From: Microbacterium sp. RU33B
GTDB lineage: Bacteria; Actinomycetota; Actinomycetes; Actinomycetales; Microbacteriaceae
Direction of reading: 5' to 3'
DNA length: 64,000 nucleotides
Assembly (NCBI RefSeq): GCF_900155915.1
Contig: NZ_FTPO01000002.1
Coordinates: 62,001 to 126,000, forward strand
Within the stretch, counting starts at the first letter, position 1, and each line of letters opens with the position of its first letter. The position numbers and the translations under genes were made by a program. The notes beneath the pieces are model-generated. The model saw only the letters and a program-made list of their open reading frames with translations. It had not been told where the DNA came from and did no database searches. Below are positions 26,369-33,361 of the stretch, one piece after another.

Positions 26369-26383
26369 GGCCCAGGACGGGCC
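26369..26383 (+). promoter_or_regulatory. GGA-loop hairpin in the flbD leader
   Basis: GGCCC-AGGAC-GGGCC: a 5-bp stem showing AGGA in its loop. Further AGGA motifs follow at 26,397 and at the ribosome site (26,420). It may be a CsrA target; the motif is weaker than in fliC and flgB. Confidence 0.45.
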
Positions 26384-26431
26384 GGATGCCTCGCACAGGA
26401 TGTACGGGGCGGAACTTCCAGGATGGAGCCC

Positions 26432-26650
26432 ATGATCGTCCTCACGCGTCTGAACCGCAGCCGGTTCGCCGTGAATCCGGACCTCATCGAGAGGATCCAG
26501 GCGGCGCCCGACACGACCATCGTCATGGTGGACGGAGCGACCTTCGTCGTCTCCGAATCGATGGACGACGTCATCGAGAGCGTCGTCCGCTTCCGCGCCC
26601 GCGTGCTGTCGGCCGTCGGCGAACAGCACGAGCCCGAAGAGGTCCTCTGA
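26432..26650 (+). CDS. flbD: FlbD-family small flagellar protein
   Basis: A 72-residue protein of the small FlbD family found in Gram-positive flagellar operons (MIVLTRLNRSRFAVNPDLIERI...TTIVMVDGATFVVSESMDDVI). It is not the Caulobacter regulator of the same name. The function is unknown, but it almost always precedes motA, as here. The ATG at 26,432 fits the family and an AGGA site; an in-frame ATG at 26,423 lies within that ribosome site. It shares 1 bp with motA. Confidence 0.88.
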   Translation: MIVLTRLNRSRFAVNPDLIERIQAAPDTTIVMVDGATFVVSESMDDVIESVVRFRARVLSAVGEQHEPEEVL

Positions 26651-27453
26651 TGGACATCGCGCTCATCCTCGGCATCCTGGCCGCCTTCGGCGCCCTCTAC
26701 GCGATGATCACGATGGAGGGCGCGCACGTCGAGGCGCTCCTGCACCCCGCGCCGATGATCCTCGTGTTCGGCGCGACCATCGCGATCGGCGTCGCGAGCG
26801 GAACGGTGCGCGACACGATCTCCGCCGTCTCGGCCCTCCCCCGTGCATTCAAGGGCATCGGCGGCGCCTCCTCCGACGCGCTCATCCGCAAGATCGTCGG
26901 CTACGCCGAGACCGCACGAGGCGAAGGTCTCCTCGCGCTGGAGAGCGCGGTCGACGACGAGCGCGACCCGTTCCTGCGCCAGGCGCTGCAGAACATCGCC
27001 GACGGGACGGATGCCGAAGACCTCCGCCTCATCATGGAGGACCAGGTCACCTCGGCCGCGGCCCGCAACCGCACGGCGTCGCGGTTCTACACGATGATGG
27101 GCGGCTACGCCCCGACCGTGGGCATCGTGGGGACGGTCGTCTCCCTCACCCACGTGCTGGAGCAGCTCGACAAGCCCGACACGCTCGGCCCCCTCATCGC
27201 CGCCGCGTTCGTCGCCACCCTGTGGGGTCTGCTGTCGGCCAACTTCATCTGGCTGCCGATCGGCGGGCGCCTGCAGCGACTCGCCGAGCTCGAGGTGGAC
27301 CGCATGACGCTCCTCATGGAGGGCATGCTCGCCGTGCAGTCGGGCAGCGCGCCGCACCTCGTGGAGGAGCGCCTGCGGGCCCTCGCCCCCGACGCCCCCA
27401 AGAAGAGCTCGCGCCGCACGAGCGACGCCCCCTCGATCGAGCAGATCCCGTGA
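26650..27453 (+). CDS. motA: MotA, stator subunit
   Basis: A 267-residue MotA with four membrane segments (about 1-22, 32-55, 150-175, 185-205). GGYAPTVGIVGTVVSLTHVLEQL and ATLWGLLSANFIWLPIGGRL are family signatures, and the cytoplasmic loop holds the charged residues that contact FliG. It forms the proton or sodium channel with MotB. It overlaps motB by 4 bp. Confidence 0.95.
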   Translation: MDIALILGILAAFGALYAMITMEGAHVEALLHPAPMILVFGATIAIGVASGTVRDTISAVSALPRAFKGIGGASSDALIRKIVGYAETARGEGLLALESAVDDERDPFLRQALQNIADGTDAEDLRLIMEDQVTSAAARNRTASRFYTMMGGYAPTVGIVGTVVSLTHVLEQLDKPDTLGPLIAAAFVATLWGLLSANFIWLPIGGRLQRLAELEVDRMTLLMEGMLAVQSGSAPHLVEERLRALAPDAPKKSSRRTSDAPSIEQIP

Positions 27454-28265
27454 GCGTGCGTCGACGCCGGCGCGTGGCCGCCGAGCACGGCCACGACGGT
27501 CCGGACGAGCGCTGGATGGCGTCGTACCTCGACATGATCACGGTCCTGATGTGCATGTTCATCGTGATGTTCGCGATGTCCACCGTCGACCAGGGCAAGT
27601 TCGAGGCGCTCCGCGCGTCGCTCGCGACGGGCTTCGGCGCCGATCCCTCCGAGCTGACGGATGTCTCGGAGGGCGTGGTGGTGCCCCCTGAGCTCCTCGA
27701 CGCCGCCGGCGAGGGCTTCACGAAGGTGGCGCTCACGGAGGCCGCAACGGAGTACGACTCGCTGGAGGCGCTGCGCGTGCAGCTGCAGGCGACCCTGGAC
27801 GCGCAGGGCCTCGGCGACGCGGCGACGTTCACGATCGACGAGCGCGGACTCACCGTGGGTCTCGTCAGCGCCGAGACGTTCTTCGGTTCCAACAGCACCG
27901 ACCTGAGCGACAAGGCCCGCGCGATCCTGGGCGCGCTCGGCGGGGTGCTCGCGACGCAGCCGAACGAGATCTCGGTCGAGGGCCACGCCGACTACCGCTC
28001 GCCCGGGGCGCCCTTCCCCACCAACTGGGAGCTGTCGGTCGGGCGGGCCACCGGAGTGCTCCGCTTCCTCGTCGAGTCGAGCGGGGTCGCCCCCGAGCGC
28101 ATCCAGGCCGTGGGATTCGGTTCGACCCGTCCGATCGCACCGGGGGTCAGCGACGCCGAACTCGCCCAGAACCGGCGGGTCGACATCGTCGTCCTGTCGG
28201 ATGCCGACGAGTCGGTGCGCGAACTGCTCCCGACCGTGATGACGGAGGTCGCCAACCGGTCCTGA
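27450..28265 (+). CDS. motB: MotB, stator subunit
   Basis: A 271-residue MotB. A basic N-terminus precedes one membrane helix with the ion-binding aspartate (WMASYLDMITVLMCMFIVMF), then a linker and an OmpA-like peptidoglycan-binding domain (SVEGHADYRS; NWELSVGRATGVLRFLVE; VGFGSTRPI). The GTG overlaps motA by 4 bp. A hairpin follows the stop. Confidence 0.95.
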   Translation: MSVRRRRRVAAEHGHDGPDERWMASYLDMITVLMCMFIVMFAMSTVDQGKFEALRASLATGFGADPSELTDVSEGVVVPPELLDAAGEGFTKVALTEAATEYDSLEALRVQLQATLDAQGLGDAATFTIDERGLTVGLVSAETFFGSNSTDLSDKARAILGALGGVLATQPNEISVEGHADYRSPGAPFPTNWELSVGRATGVLRFLVESSGVAPERIQAVGFGSTRPIAPGVSDAELAQNRRVDIVVLSDADESVRELLPTVMTEVANRS

Positions 28266-28280
28266 CACCTTCTGCGCACC

Positions 28281-28301
28281 GAGCCCGATCCACGCGGGCT
28301 C
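28281..28301 (+). terminator. hairpin after motB
   Basis: GAGCCCG-ATCCACG-CGGGCTC, a perfect 7-bp stem followed by CCTCCTTAC. It ends the flbD-motA-motB unit just before the next FliA promoter. Confidence 0.6.
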
Positions 28302-28306
28302 CCTCC

Positions 28307-28333
28307 TTACGGGCGTCCTCCGCTGCCCGATAG
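28307..28333 (+). promoter_or_regulatory. FliA promoter of fliM-csrA
   Basis: TTAC, 15 bp, CCCGATAG. Its -10 box ends only 8 bases before the likely fliM start codon (GTG 28,342). Confidence 0.8.
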
Positions 28334-28341
28334 TGCGACTC

Positions 28342-29268
28342 GTGGACGACATCGCGCATGCTTCTGCGCACGAGCGCGCCCTGGTCGCAGCCGAGCCCGA
28401 GCTGTACGACTTCGGGCGGCCTGCGGCGCTTTCGCGCGAGCACGCCCGCGCCCTCGCGGGCGCCTTCGACGCGTTCGCACGCCAGTGGGCGATGCAGCTG
28501 ACCTCGAAGATCCGCGTCCGCTCGCACATCGCCGTCGAGCGCGTCACGCTCGAGACGTACGACGAGTACGCGCTCACCCTGCCGTCGACCACGACCCTCG
28601 TCGTGTGCACGATCGGCGGGTCGGACGACCGCGGGATCGTGGAGTTCCCCGTCCCCACCGCCCTGTCGTGGATCGCGCGGATGGTGGGCGGCGAGGTGCC
28701 GCAGCAGCTCGACGGCCGTGCGCTCACCGCGCTCGAGCAGTCGCTGCTGCGCGCGCTCATGGACGACACGCTGGCGCACCTGAGCACCGCCCTCGGTGTG
28801 CTGCTGACAGGCGGGATGTCGGCGGGCTCGGTGCAGTACAACGCCGCGTTCGCCCAGATCGCCTCCGCGCAGGACCTGTTCGTCGTCGCCCGGTTCTCGA
28901 TGCGCCTCGGCGATCGGACCGAGGCGGCCACCGTCGCCCTCCCGGCCACGATCGTGCTGGAGCGCCTGTCGCGCACGGCATCCGCGACCCACGAGTCCGC
29001 CGATCCCGCCGTCGTGCGGATGCAGGTCGAGGAGACGCCGGTGGAGCTGACCCTGCGCATTGCGACCCGGCCGGTGCGACCCGGCGACGTGCTCGGCCTG
29101 GCGGTCGGCGACGTGCTCGCCCTCCCGCACGGCCAGGATCGCCCACTCGACCTCGCCATCGGCGAGCACGTCGTGGCCACCGCCGCCGTCGGCACCAACG
29201 GCGCCCGGCTCGCGTGCGTCGTGACCTCCGCACATCCTTCCCCCGCCCTCTCCGAGGAGTCGCAGTGA
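28342..29268 (+). CDS. fliM: FliM, motor switch protein
   Basis: A 308-residue FliM. It shows the N-terminal YDFGRPAALSREHARALAGAFDAFARQW, the CheC-like middle domain (EFPVPTALSWIARMVGGEVP; LTALEQSLLRALMDDTL) and the C-terminal SpoA domain (RIATRPVRPGDVLGLAVGDVLAL). The short EIDxLL-type CheY-binding peptide of many FliMs is not obvious. The other GTG, 28,333, overlaps the -10 box, so 28,342 is preferred; the transcript would then have almost no leader. Confidence 0.9.
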   Translation: MDDIAHASAHERALVAAEPELYDFGRPAALSREHARALAGAFDAFARQWAMQLTSKIRVRSHIAVERVTLETYDEYALTLPSTTTLVVCTIGGSDDRGIVEFPVPTALSWIARMVGGEVPQQLDGRALTALEQSLLRALMDDTLAHLSTALGVLLTGGMSAGSVQYNAAFAQIASAQDLFVVARFSMRLGDRTEAATVALPATIVLERLSRTASATHESADPAVVRMQVEETPVELTLRIATRPVRPGDVLGLAVGDVLALPHGQDRPLDLAIGEHVVATAAVGTNGARLACVVTSAHPSPALSEESQ

Positions 29269-29924
29269 CCACGACCACCACCACCGTTCCCGAGTCCGCC
29301 GCGGCCGCCGCGTTCGCCGCGCGGCTGCCCACAGCGGGCCGCACCGGCATCCGCCCCTCCCATTCCTCGGGCGACACCGGCGATGCCGTGATCGTGTCGT
29401 CGGTGGGCGAGGTGAGCGCCGAGATCGCGGTCCAGCTGCTCGACACCTCCGCCCTCGTCGACGGCAGCGCGGAGGCGCCGCTCACCGAACGCCTCCACGA
29501 CGCCCTCGAGTCCGCGGCGAGCGCGCTCGGGCCCTGCGTGCTGGGCGAGCCCGTCGTCGGCGACGCCTCGGCGCTGTTCTCGCACCCGTCGGTGCAGGTG
29601 TACGACCTCGTCGACGAGGCCGACCGCACGATCGGGCGCCTGGCCGTGCGGGTGACCCGCGCCGCGGCCGCCGCGTCGTCGCGGCGGCTGCACCGCATCG
29701 CCGGAGTCGAGATGGACCTCACGGTCGAGATCGGCCGCACCCGGATGACGGTGCGCGACGTTCTCGACCTCGAGCCCGGCCGCATCATCGAGCTCGATCG
29801 CTCGGCGGGCGCCCCCGCCGACGTGAAGCTCAACGGGCGCCTCATCGCCCACGGCGAGGTCGTCGTGGTGGACCAGGACTACGCGGTGCGCATCACGCGC
29901 ATCATCGAGAACACGGAGTCGTGA
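29265..29924 (+). CDS. fliN: FliN/FliY-type switch protein with long N-terminal region
   Basis: A 219-residue protein. Residues about 140-215 are the SpoA/FliN domain (LHRIAGVEMDLTVEIGRTRMTVRDVLDLEPGRIIELD...VKLNGRLIAHGEVVVVDQDYAVRITRI). FliN proper is usually near 100-140 residues; here a ~135-residue N-terminal part (LTERLHDALESAASALG) may be a degenerate CheC-like region, as in FliY. It overlaps fliM by 4 bp from a GTG start. Confidence 0.9.
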   Translation: MTTTTTTVPESAAAAAFAARLPTAGRTGIRPSHSSGDTGDAVIVSSVGEVSAEIAVQLLDTSALVDGSAEAPLTERLHDALESAASALGPCVLGEPVVGDASALFSHPSVQVYDLVDEADRTIGRLAVRVTRAAAAASSRRLHRIAGVEMDLTVEIGRTRMTVRDVLDLEPGRIIELDRSAGAPADVKLNGRLIAHGEVVVVDQDYAVRITRIIENTES

Positions 29925-29925
29925 C

Positions 29926-30381
29926 CTGGACGATCTCCTCCTGGGCCTGCGCGTCCTCCTCTCCCTCGCAGCGGTGCTCGGCGCGCTGTGGTTCCTGCAG
30001 CGCCGCCTCGCCCGCGGCGCTCAGCGTCGCCAGAGCACCGAGACCGTGCGCGTGCTGGGCCGTCAGTCGCTGAGTCCGAAGGCGAAGGTCGTCGTCGTCG
30101 AGATCGAAGGCTCCCGCTACGTGCTGGGCGTCACGGAGCGCGGCATCTCGGTCGTCGACCGGCTGCCGCGTCCGGGCGTCGCTCCCCTCGCCGCGCTCGA
30201 CCCCGGCGACGGCGCCGACGACGAGGGCTTCGACCGCATCCTCACCCTCGTCCGCGACCCCGACGACGCACCCGTCGTCCCCCGGCTGCGCGAGCGCCGC
30301 CGGCAGGACCCGCTGCGGGGCTCGATCCTCTCCTCGGCGACCTGGCGTCAGACCGCGGAAGCGCTGCGTCGTACGCGATGA
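29926..30381 (+). CDS. fliO: FliO, export gate assembly protein (probable CTG start)
   Basis: A small membrane protein of about 151 residues. One membrane helix (LLLGLRVLLSLAAVLGALWFL) is followed by a FliO-type cytoplasmic domain (VLGRQSLSPKAKVVVVEIEGSRYVLGVTERGISVVD). The first canonical start in frame is GTG 29,974, which cuts the helix in half. CTG 29,926 restores it, lies 1 bp after the fliN stop and has GGAG 7 bases upstream, so a CTG start is proposed. It overlaps fliP by 4 bp. Confidence 0.78.
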   Translation: MDDLLLGLRVLLSLAAVLGALWFLQRRLARGAQRRQSTETVRVLGRQSLSPKAKVVVVEIEGSRYVLGVTERGISVVDRLPRPGVAPLAALDPGDGADDEGFDRILTLVRDPDDAPVVPRLRERRRQDPLRGSILSSATWRQTAEALRRTR

Positions 30382-31238
30382 GCGCCCGCAGGGCATCGCT
30401 CGCGCTCGGTCGGGCGGTGGGTCTCGCCGCCCTCGTGCTGCTCATCGGCATCCTGAGCCCGATGCTCTTCGCCGAGCCCGCGCACGCATCCGCCTCCGCG
30501 CCGTCCCTCGGCGTGGTCGAGCCGACGCCCCCCACCCCGGCGGCGACACCGCCCGCCGGTGCCGGCACGGGAGTGACGATCGACATCAACGGCATCGACG
30601 GGTCGCCGTCGGCGTCGATCCTCGCCCTCCTGGGCATCACGCTGCTGTCGGTCACCCCGGCGCTGCTGCTCATGATGACGTCGTTCACGAAGATCTTCGT
30701 CGTGCTCGCGATGACGCGCAACGCCCTGTCGCTGCCTACGATCCCGCCCAATCCCGTGCTCGCTGGCCTGGCGCTCTTCCTGTCGCTGTTCATCATGTGG
30801 CCGGTGCTGGCCGACATCAACACGATCGCGGTGCAGCCCTACATCGACGGCGACATCACCTTCGCGGCGGCCGCTCAGCTGGGCTCCGAGCCGCTCAGCG
30901 CCTGGATGCTCCGCCACACGCGCGAAGAGGATCTCGCGCTCATGACGCGGATCGCCTCGCTCCCCAATCCCGCCGACGCGTCGGAGGTCCCGCTGCAGAC
31001 CCTCATCCCGGCGTTCATGATCTCGGAGCTGCGGGCCGCGTTCATCATCGGCTTCGTGATCTTCGTGCCGTTCCTGGTGATCGACCTCGTCGTCGCGGCG
31101 GCCCTCATGTCGATGGGCATGATGATGCTCCCGCCGGTGATGATCTCCCTGCCGTTCAAGATCCTGCTGTTCATCCTCGTCGACGGGTGGGGCCTCATCG
31201 TGACGTCGCTCGTGGAGAGCTACGGAGGGGTCCCGTGA
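30378..31238 (+). CDS. fliP: FliP, export gate protein
   Basis: A 286-residue FliP. A cleavable signal (ending near AHASA), a periplasmic linker rich in Pro, Ala and Thr, then the core with four membrane segments. LLMMTSFTKIFVVLAMTRNALSLPTIPPNPVLAGLALFL and IPAFMISELRAAFIIGFVIFVPFLVIDLVVA are unmistakable. FliP forms the export gate with FliQ and FliR. It overlaps fliO and fliQ by 4 bp each. Confidence 0.95.
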   Translation: MSARRASLALGRAVGLAALVLLIGILSPMLFAEPAHASASAPSLGVVEPTPPTPAATPPAGAGTGVTIDINGIDGSPSASILALLGITLLSVTPALLLMMTSFTKIFVVLAMTRNALSLPTIPPNPVLAGLALFLSLFIMWPVLADINTIAVQPYIDGDITFAAAAQLGSEPLSAWMLRHTREEDLALMTRIASLPNPADASEVPLQTLIPAFMISELRAAFIIGFVIFVPFLVIDLVVAAALMSMGMMMLPPVMISLPFKILLFILVDGWGLIVTSLVESYGGVP

Positions 31239-31510
31239 CGCCCGAGGCCGTTCTCGACATCGGGCTCGAGGGACTCACGATCGCGGCGAAGCTCGCCGCC
31301 CCGCTGCTCGTGACGGCGCTGGTCGTGGGCTTCGCGATCTCGCTCCTGCAGTCGATCACCCAGATCCAGGAGGTGACGCTGTCCTTCGTCCCCAAGGCGA
31401 TCGCCGTGGGGATCGCGCTGCTCATCGCCGGGAACTGGATGATCGCCGAGGCGATCGCGTTCACGCACACGATGTTCGACCGCATCCCCCAGCTCCTCTC
31501 GGGCGGCTGA
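31235..31510 (+). CDS. fliQ: FliQ, export gate protein
   Basis: A 91-residue protein with two membrane helices. VVGFAISLLQSITQIQEVTLSFVPKAIAVG is the FliQ signature. The GTG overlaps the fliP stop by 4 bp. It is part of the FliPQR gate. Confidence 0.95.
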   Translation: MTPEAVLDIGLEGLTIAAKLAAPLLVTALVVGFAISLLQSITQIQEVTLSFVPKAIAVGIALLIAGNWMIAEAIAFTHTMFDRIPQLLSGG

Positions 31511-31511
31511 G

Positions 31512-32273
31512 GTGAACATCCCCGTGGACTTCGCGTGGCTCGAGGCGACCGGTCTCGCGGCCGTGCGGCTCACGACGTTCCTCGTCATCGCGCCGCCGTT
31601 CTCGTACCGGGCGATCCCCGCCCGGGTGAAGGCGATGCTCGGCATCGGCCTCGCCCTCGCCGTCAGCGGCGCGGTCGCCCCCGGCTACGAACCCCTCGAC
31701 ACGGGCGGATTCCTCCTCGCGCTCACCGCCCAGGCGATCATCGGGGCGCTGCTCGGCTTCTTCGTGCTCGTCTGCTTCTCGGCCATCCAGGCGGCGGGAA
31801 GCCTCATCGACGTCTTCGGAGGGTTCCAGCTCGCGCAGGCGTTCGATCCGCAGATGCTCGTCAACGGCGCCCAGTTCACGCGTCTGTTCCAGATGACCGC
31901 CCTCGCGCTCCTGTTCGCCTCGAGCGGGTACCAGCTGATCCTCGCCGGACTCGTCCGCAGCTTCGACGCGGTGCCCGTCGACGGCATGGTCGGCCTCGCC
32001 GATCCGGCATCCGCGCTCATCACGGCGGTGTCGCAGATGTTCCTCGCCGCCGTGCAGATCGCCGGCCCGCTGCTGCTCGTGCTCTTCCTCGCCGACGTCG
32101 GGCTCGGCCTCATCACGCGCGTGGCCCCGGCGCTCAACGCGTTCGCGATGGGCTTCCCCGTGAAGATCCTCCTCACCCTGATCCTCGCCGGCGCCGTCAT
32201 GATCACCCTCCCCTCCCTCGTGGGCGCCCTCGCCGAGGACGCGTTCCGGATGCTGCGCGGAGTCGCACCGTGA
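31512..32273 (+). CDS. fliR: FliR, export gate protein
   Basis: A 253-residue membrane protein with about six helices. FQLAQAFDPQMLVNG and LFLADVGLGLITRVAPALNAFAMGFPVKILL are FliR signatures. The GTG lies 1 bp after the fliQ stop; the gene overlaps flhB by 4 bp. Confidence 0.94.
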   Translation: MNIPVDFAWLEATGLAAVRLTTFLVIAPPFSYRAIPARVKAMLGIGLALAVSGAVAPGYEPLDTGGFLLALTAQAIIGALLGFFVLVCFSAIQAAGSLIDVFGGFQLAQAFDPQMLVNGAQFTRLFQMTALALLFASSGYQLILAGLVRSFDAVPVDGMVGLADPASALITAVSQMFLAAVQIAGPLLLVLFLADVGLGLITRVAPALNAFAMGFPVKILLTLILAGAVMITLPSLVGALAEDAFRMLRGVAP

Positions 32274-33361
32274 GCGGGAGCGACGCGGGCGAGCGCACCG
32301 AGAAGGCCACCGAACGGCGCCTGCGCGATGCGCGCCGCAAGGGGAAGATCACCCGGAGTCAGGACCTCACCGCATGGCTGGGCATCGGCGCCGCCGCCCT
32401 CACGATCCCAGCGGCGATGCTCGCGGGAGCGGCGGCGGGCACGGAGCAGTTCATCGGGGTGACCTCCGTCATCCGCCATCCCGATCCGGAGACCGCCTGG
32501 GCGTTCCTGACGGCGTCGATGGAGTCGCTTCCGACGATACTCGGCATGATGCTCATCGCGGTGTCGATCGCGACGCTCGCGGGCGCGGTGATCCAGGGCG
32601 GGGTGCATCTGCGGGGGGTGCCGGCGCGCTTCGAGCAGTTCGACCTCGGCGCCGGCATCCGTCGCCTGTTCAGCATGCAGTCGCTCTGGGAGGGCGCGAA
32701 GGCCCTTCTCAAGACGGCGGCCATCGGACTGGCCCTGTGGTTCGTCATCGCCGGCCTCGTGCCCCTGCTCACCGCGAGCGGGTCGCAGTCGCTCGTGAGC
32801 CTGCTCGACACCGCGACATCCGGGGTCGGCCTGCTCCTGTGGACCGCGATCGCCGTCGGCATCGTGCTGGCCGCCGTCGACGTGTTCGTGGTGATGCGCC
32901 GCAACCGGCAGCACACGCGCATGACCAAGAAGGAGGCGCGCGACGAGCACAAGAACTCCGAGGGCGACCCCCTCATCCGCTCGCAGCGCCGCGCGCGGCA
33001 GATGGCGATGAGCCGCAACCGCATGATCGCCGCCGTCGCCGGCTCCGACGTCGTGCTGGTCAACCCCACGCACATCGCGGTGGCGCTGCGCTACGAGGCG
33101 GGCAAGTCCGCGCCGCGCGTGGTGGCGAAGGGCAGCGGCGTCATCGCCGAGCGCATCAGAGACCGGGCGACGGATGCCGGAGTCCCCCTCGTCCGCGACA
33201 TCCCGCTGGCCCGCGCGCTCAACGCGGCGTGCGAACTGGGCCAGGAGATCCCGGCCGAGCTCTACACGGCGGTCGCCCGCGTGCTCGTCTTCGTCGACTC
33301 CCTCACCCGCCGGGGCGCCGCGCGCGGTGTCCACTCACTTCCCCCGAGGAGGGAACCATGA
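32270..33361 (+). CDS. flhB: FlhB, export switch protein
   Basis: A 363-residue FlhB. The N-terminus (GERTEKATERRLRDARRKGKITRSQDL) leads into four membrane helices and a cytoplasmic domain with the self-cleaving NPTH motif (VLVNPTHIAVAL near residue 265). FlhB cleavage and contact with FliK switch export from hook to filament proteins; here the FliK-type domain is in the NlpC/P60 fusion. It overlaps flhA by 4 bp. Confidence 0.95.
   Translation: MSGSDAGERTEKATERRLRDARRKGKITRSQDLTAWLGIGAAALTIPAAMLAGAAAGTEQFIGVTSVIRHPDPETAWAFLTASMESLPTILGMMLIAVSIATLAGAVIQGGVHLRGVPARFEQFDLGAGIRRLFSMQSLWEGAKALLKTAAIGLALWFVIAGLVPLLTASGSQSLVSLLDTATSGVGLLLWTAIAVGIVLAAVDVFVVMRRNRQHTRMTKKEARDEHKNSEGDPLIRSQRRARQMAMSRNRMIAAVAGSDVVLVNPTHIAVALRYEAGKSAPRVVAKGSGVIAERIRDRATDAGVPLVRDIPLARALNAACELGQEIPAELYTAVARVLVFVDSLTRRGAARGVHSLPPRREP

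Noticed and set aside
28333..28341. First GTG of fliM
   Set aside because: It shares a base with the promoter -10 box, so it is unlikely to be transcribed.
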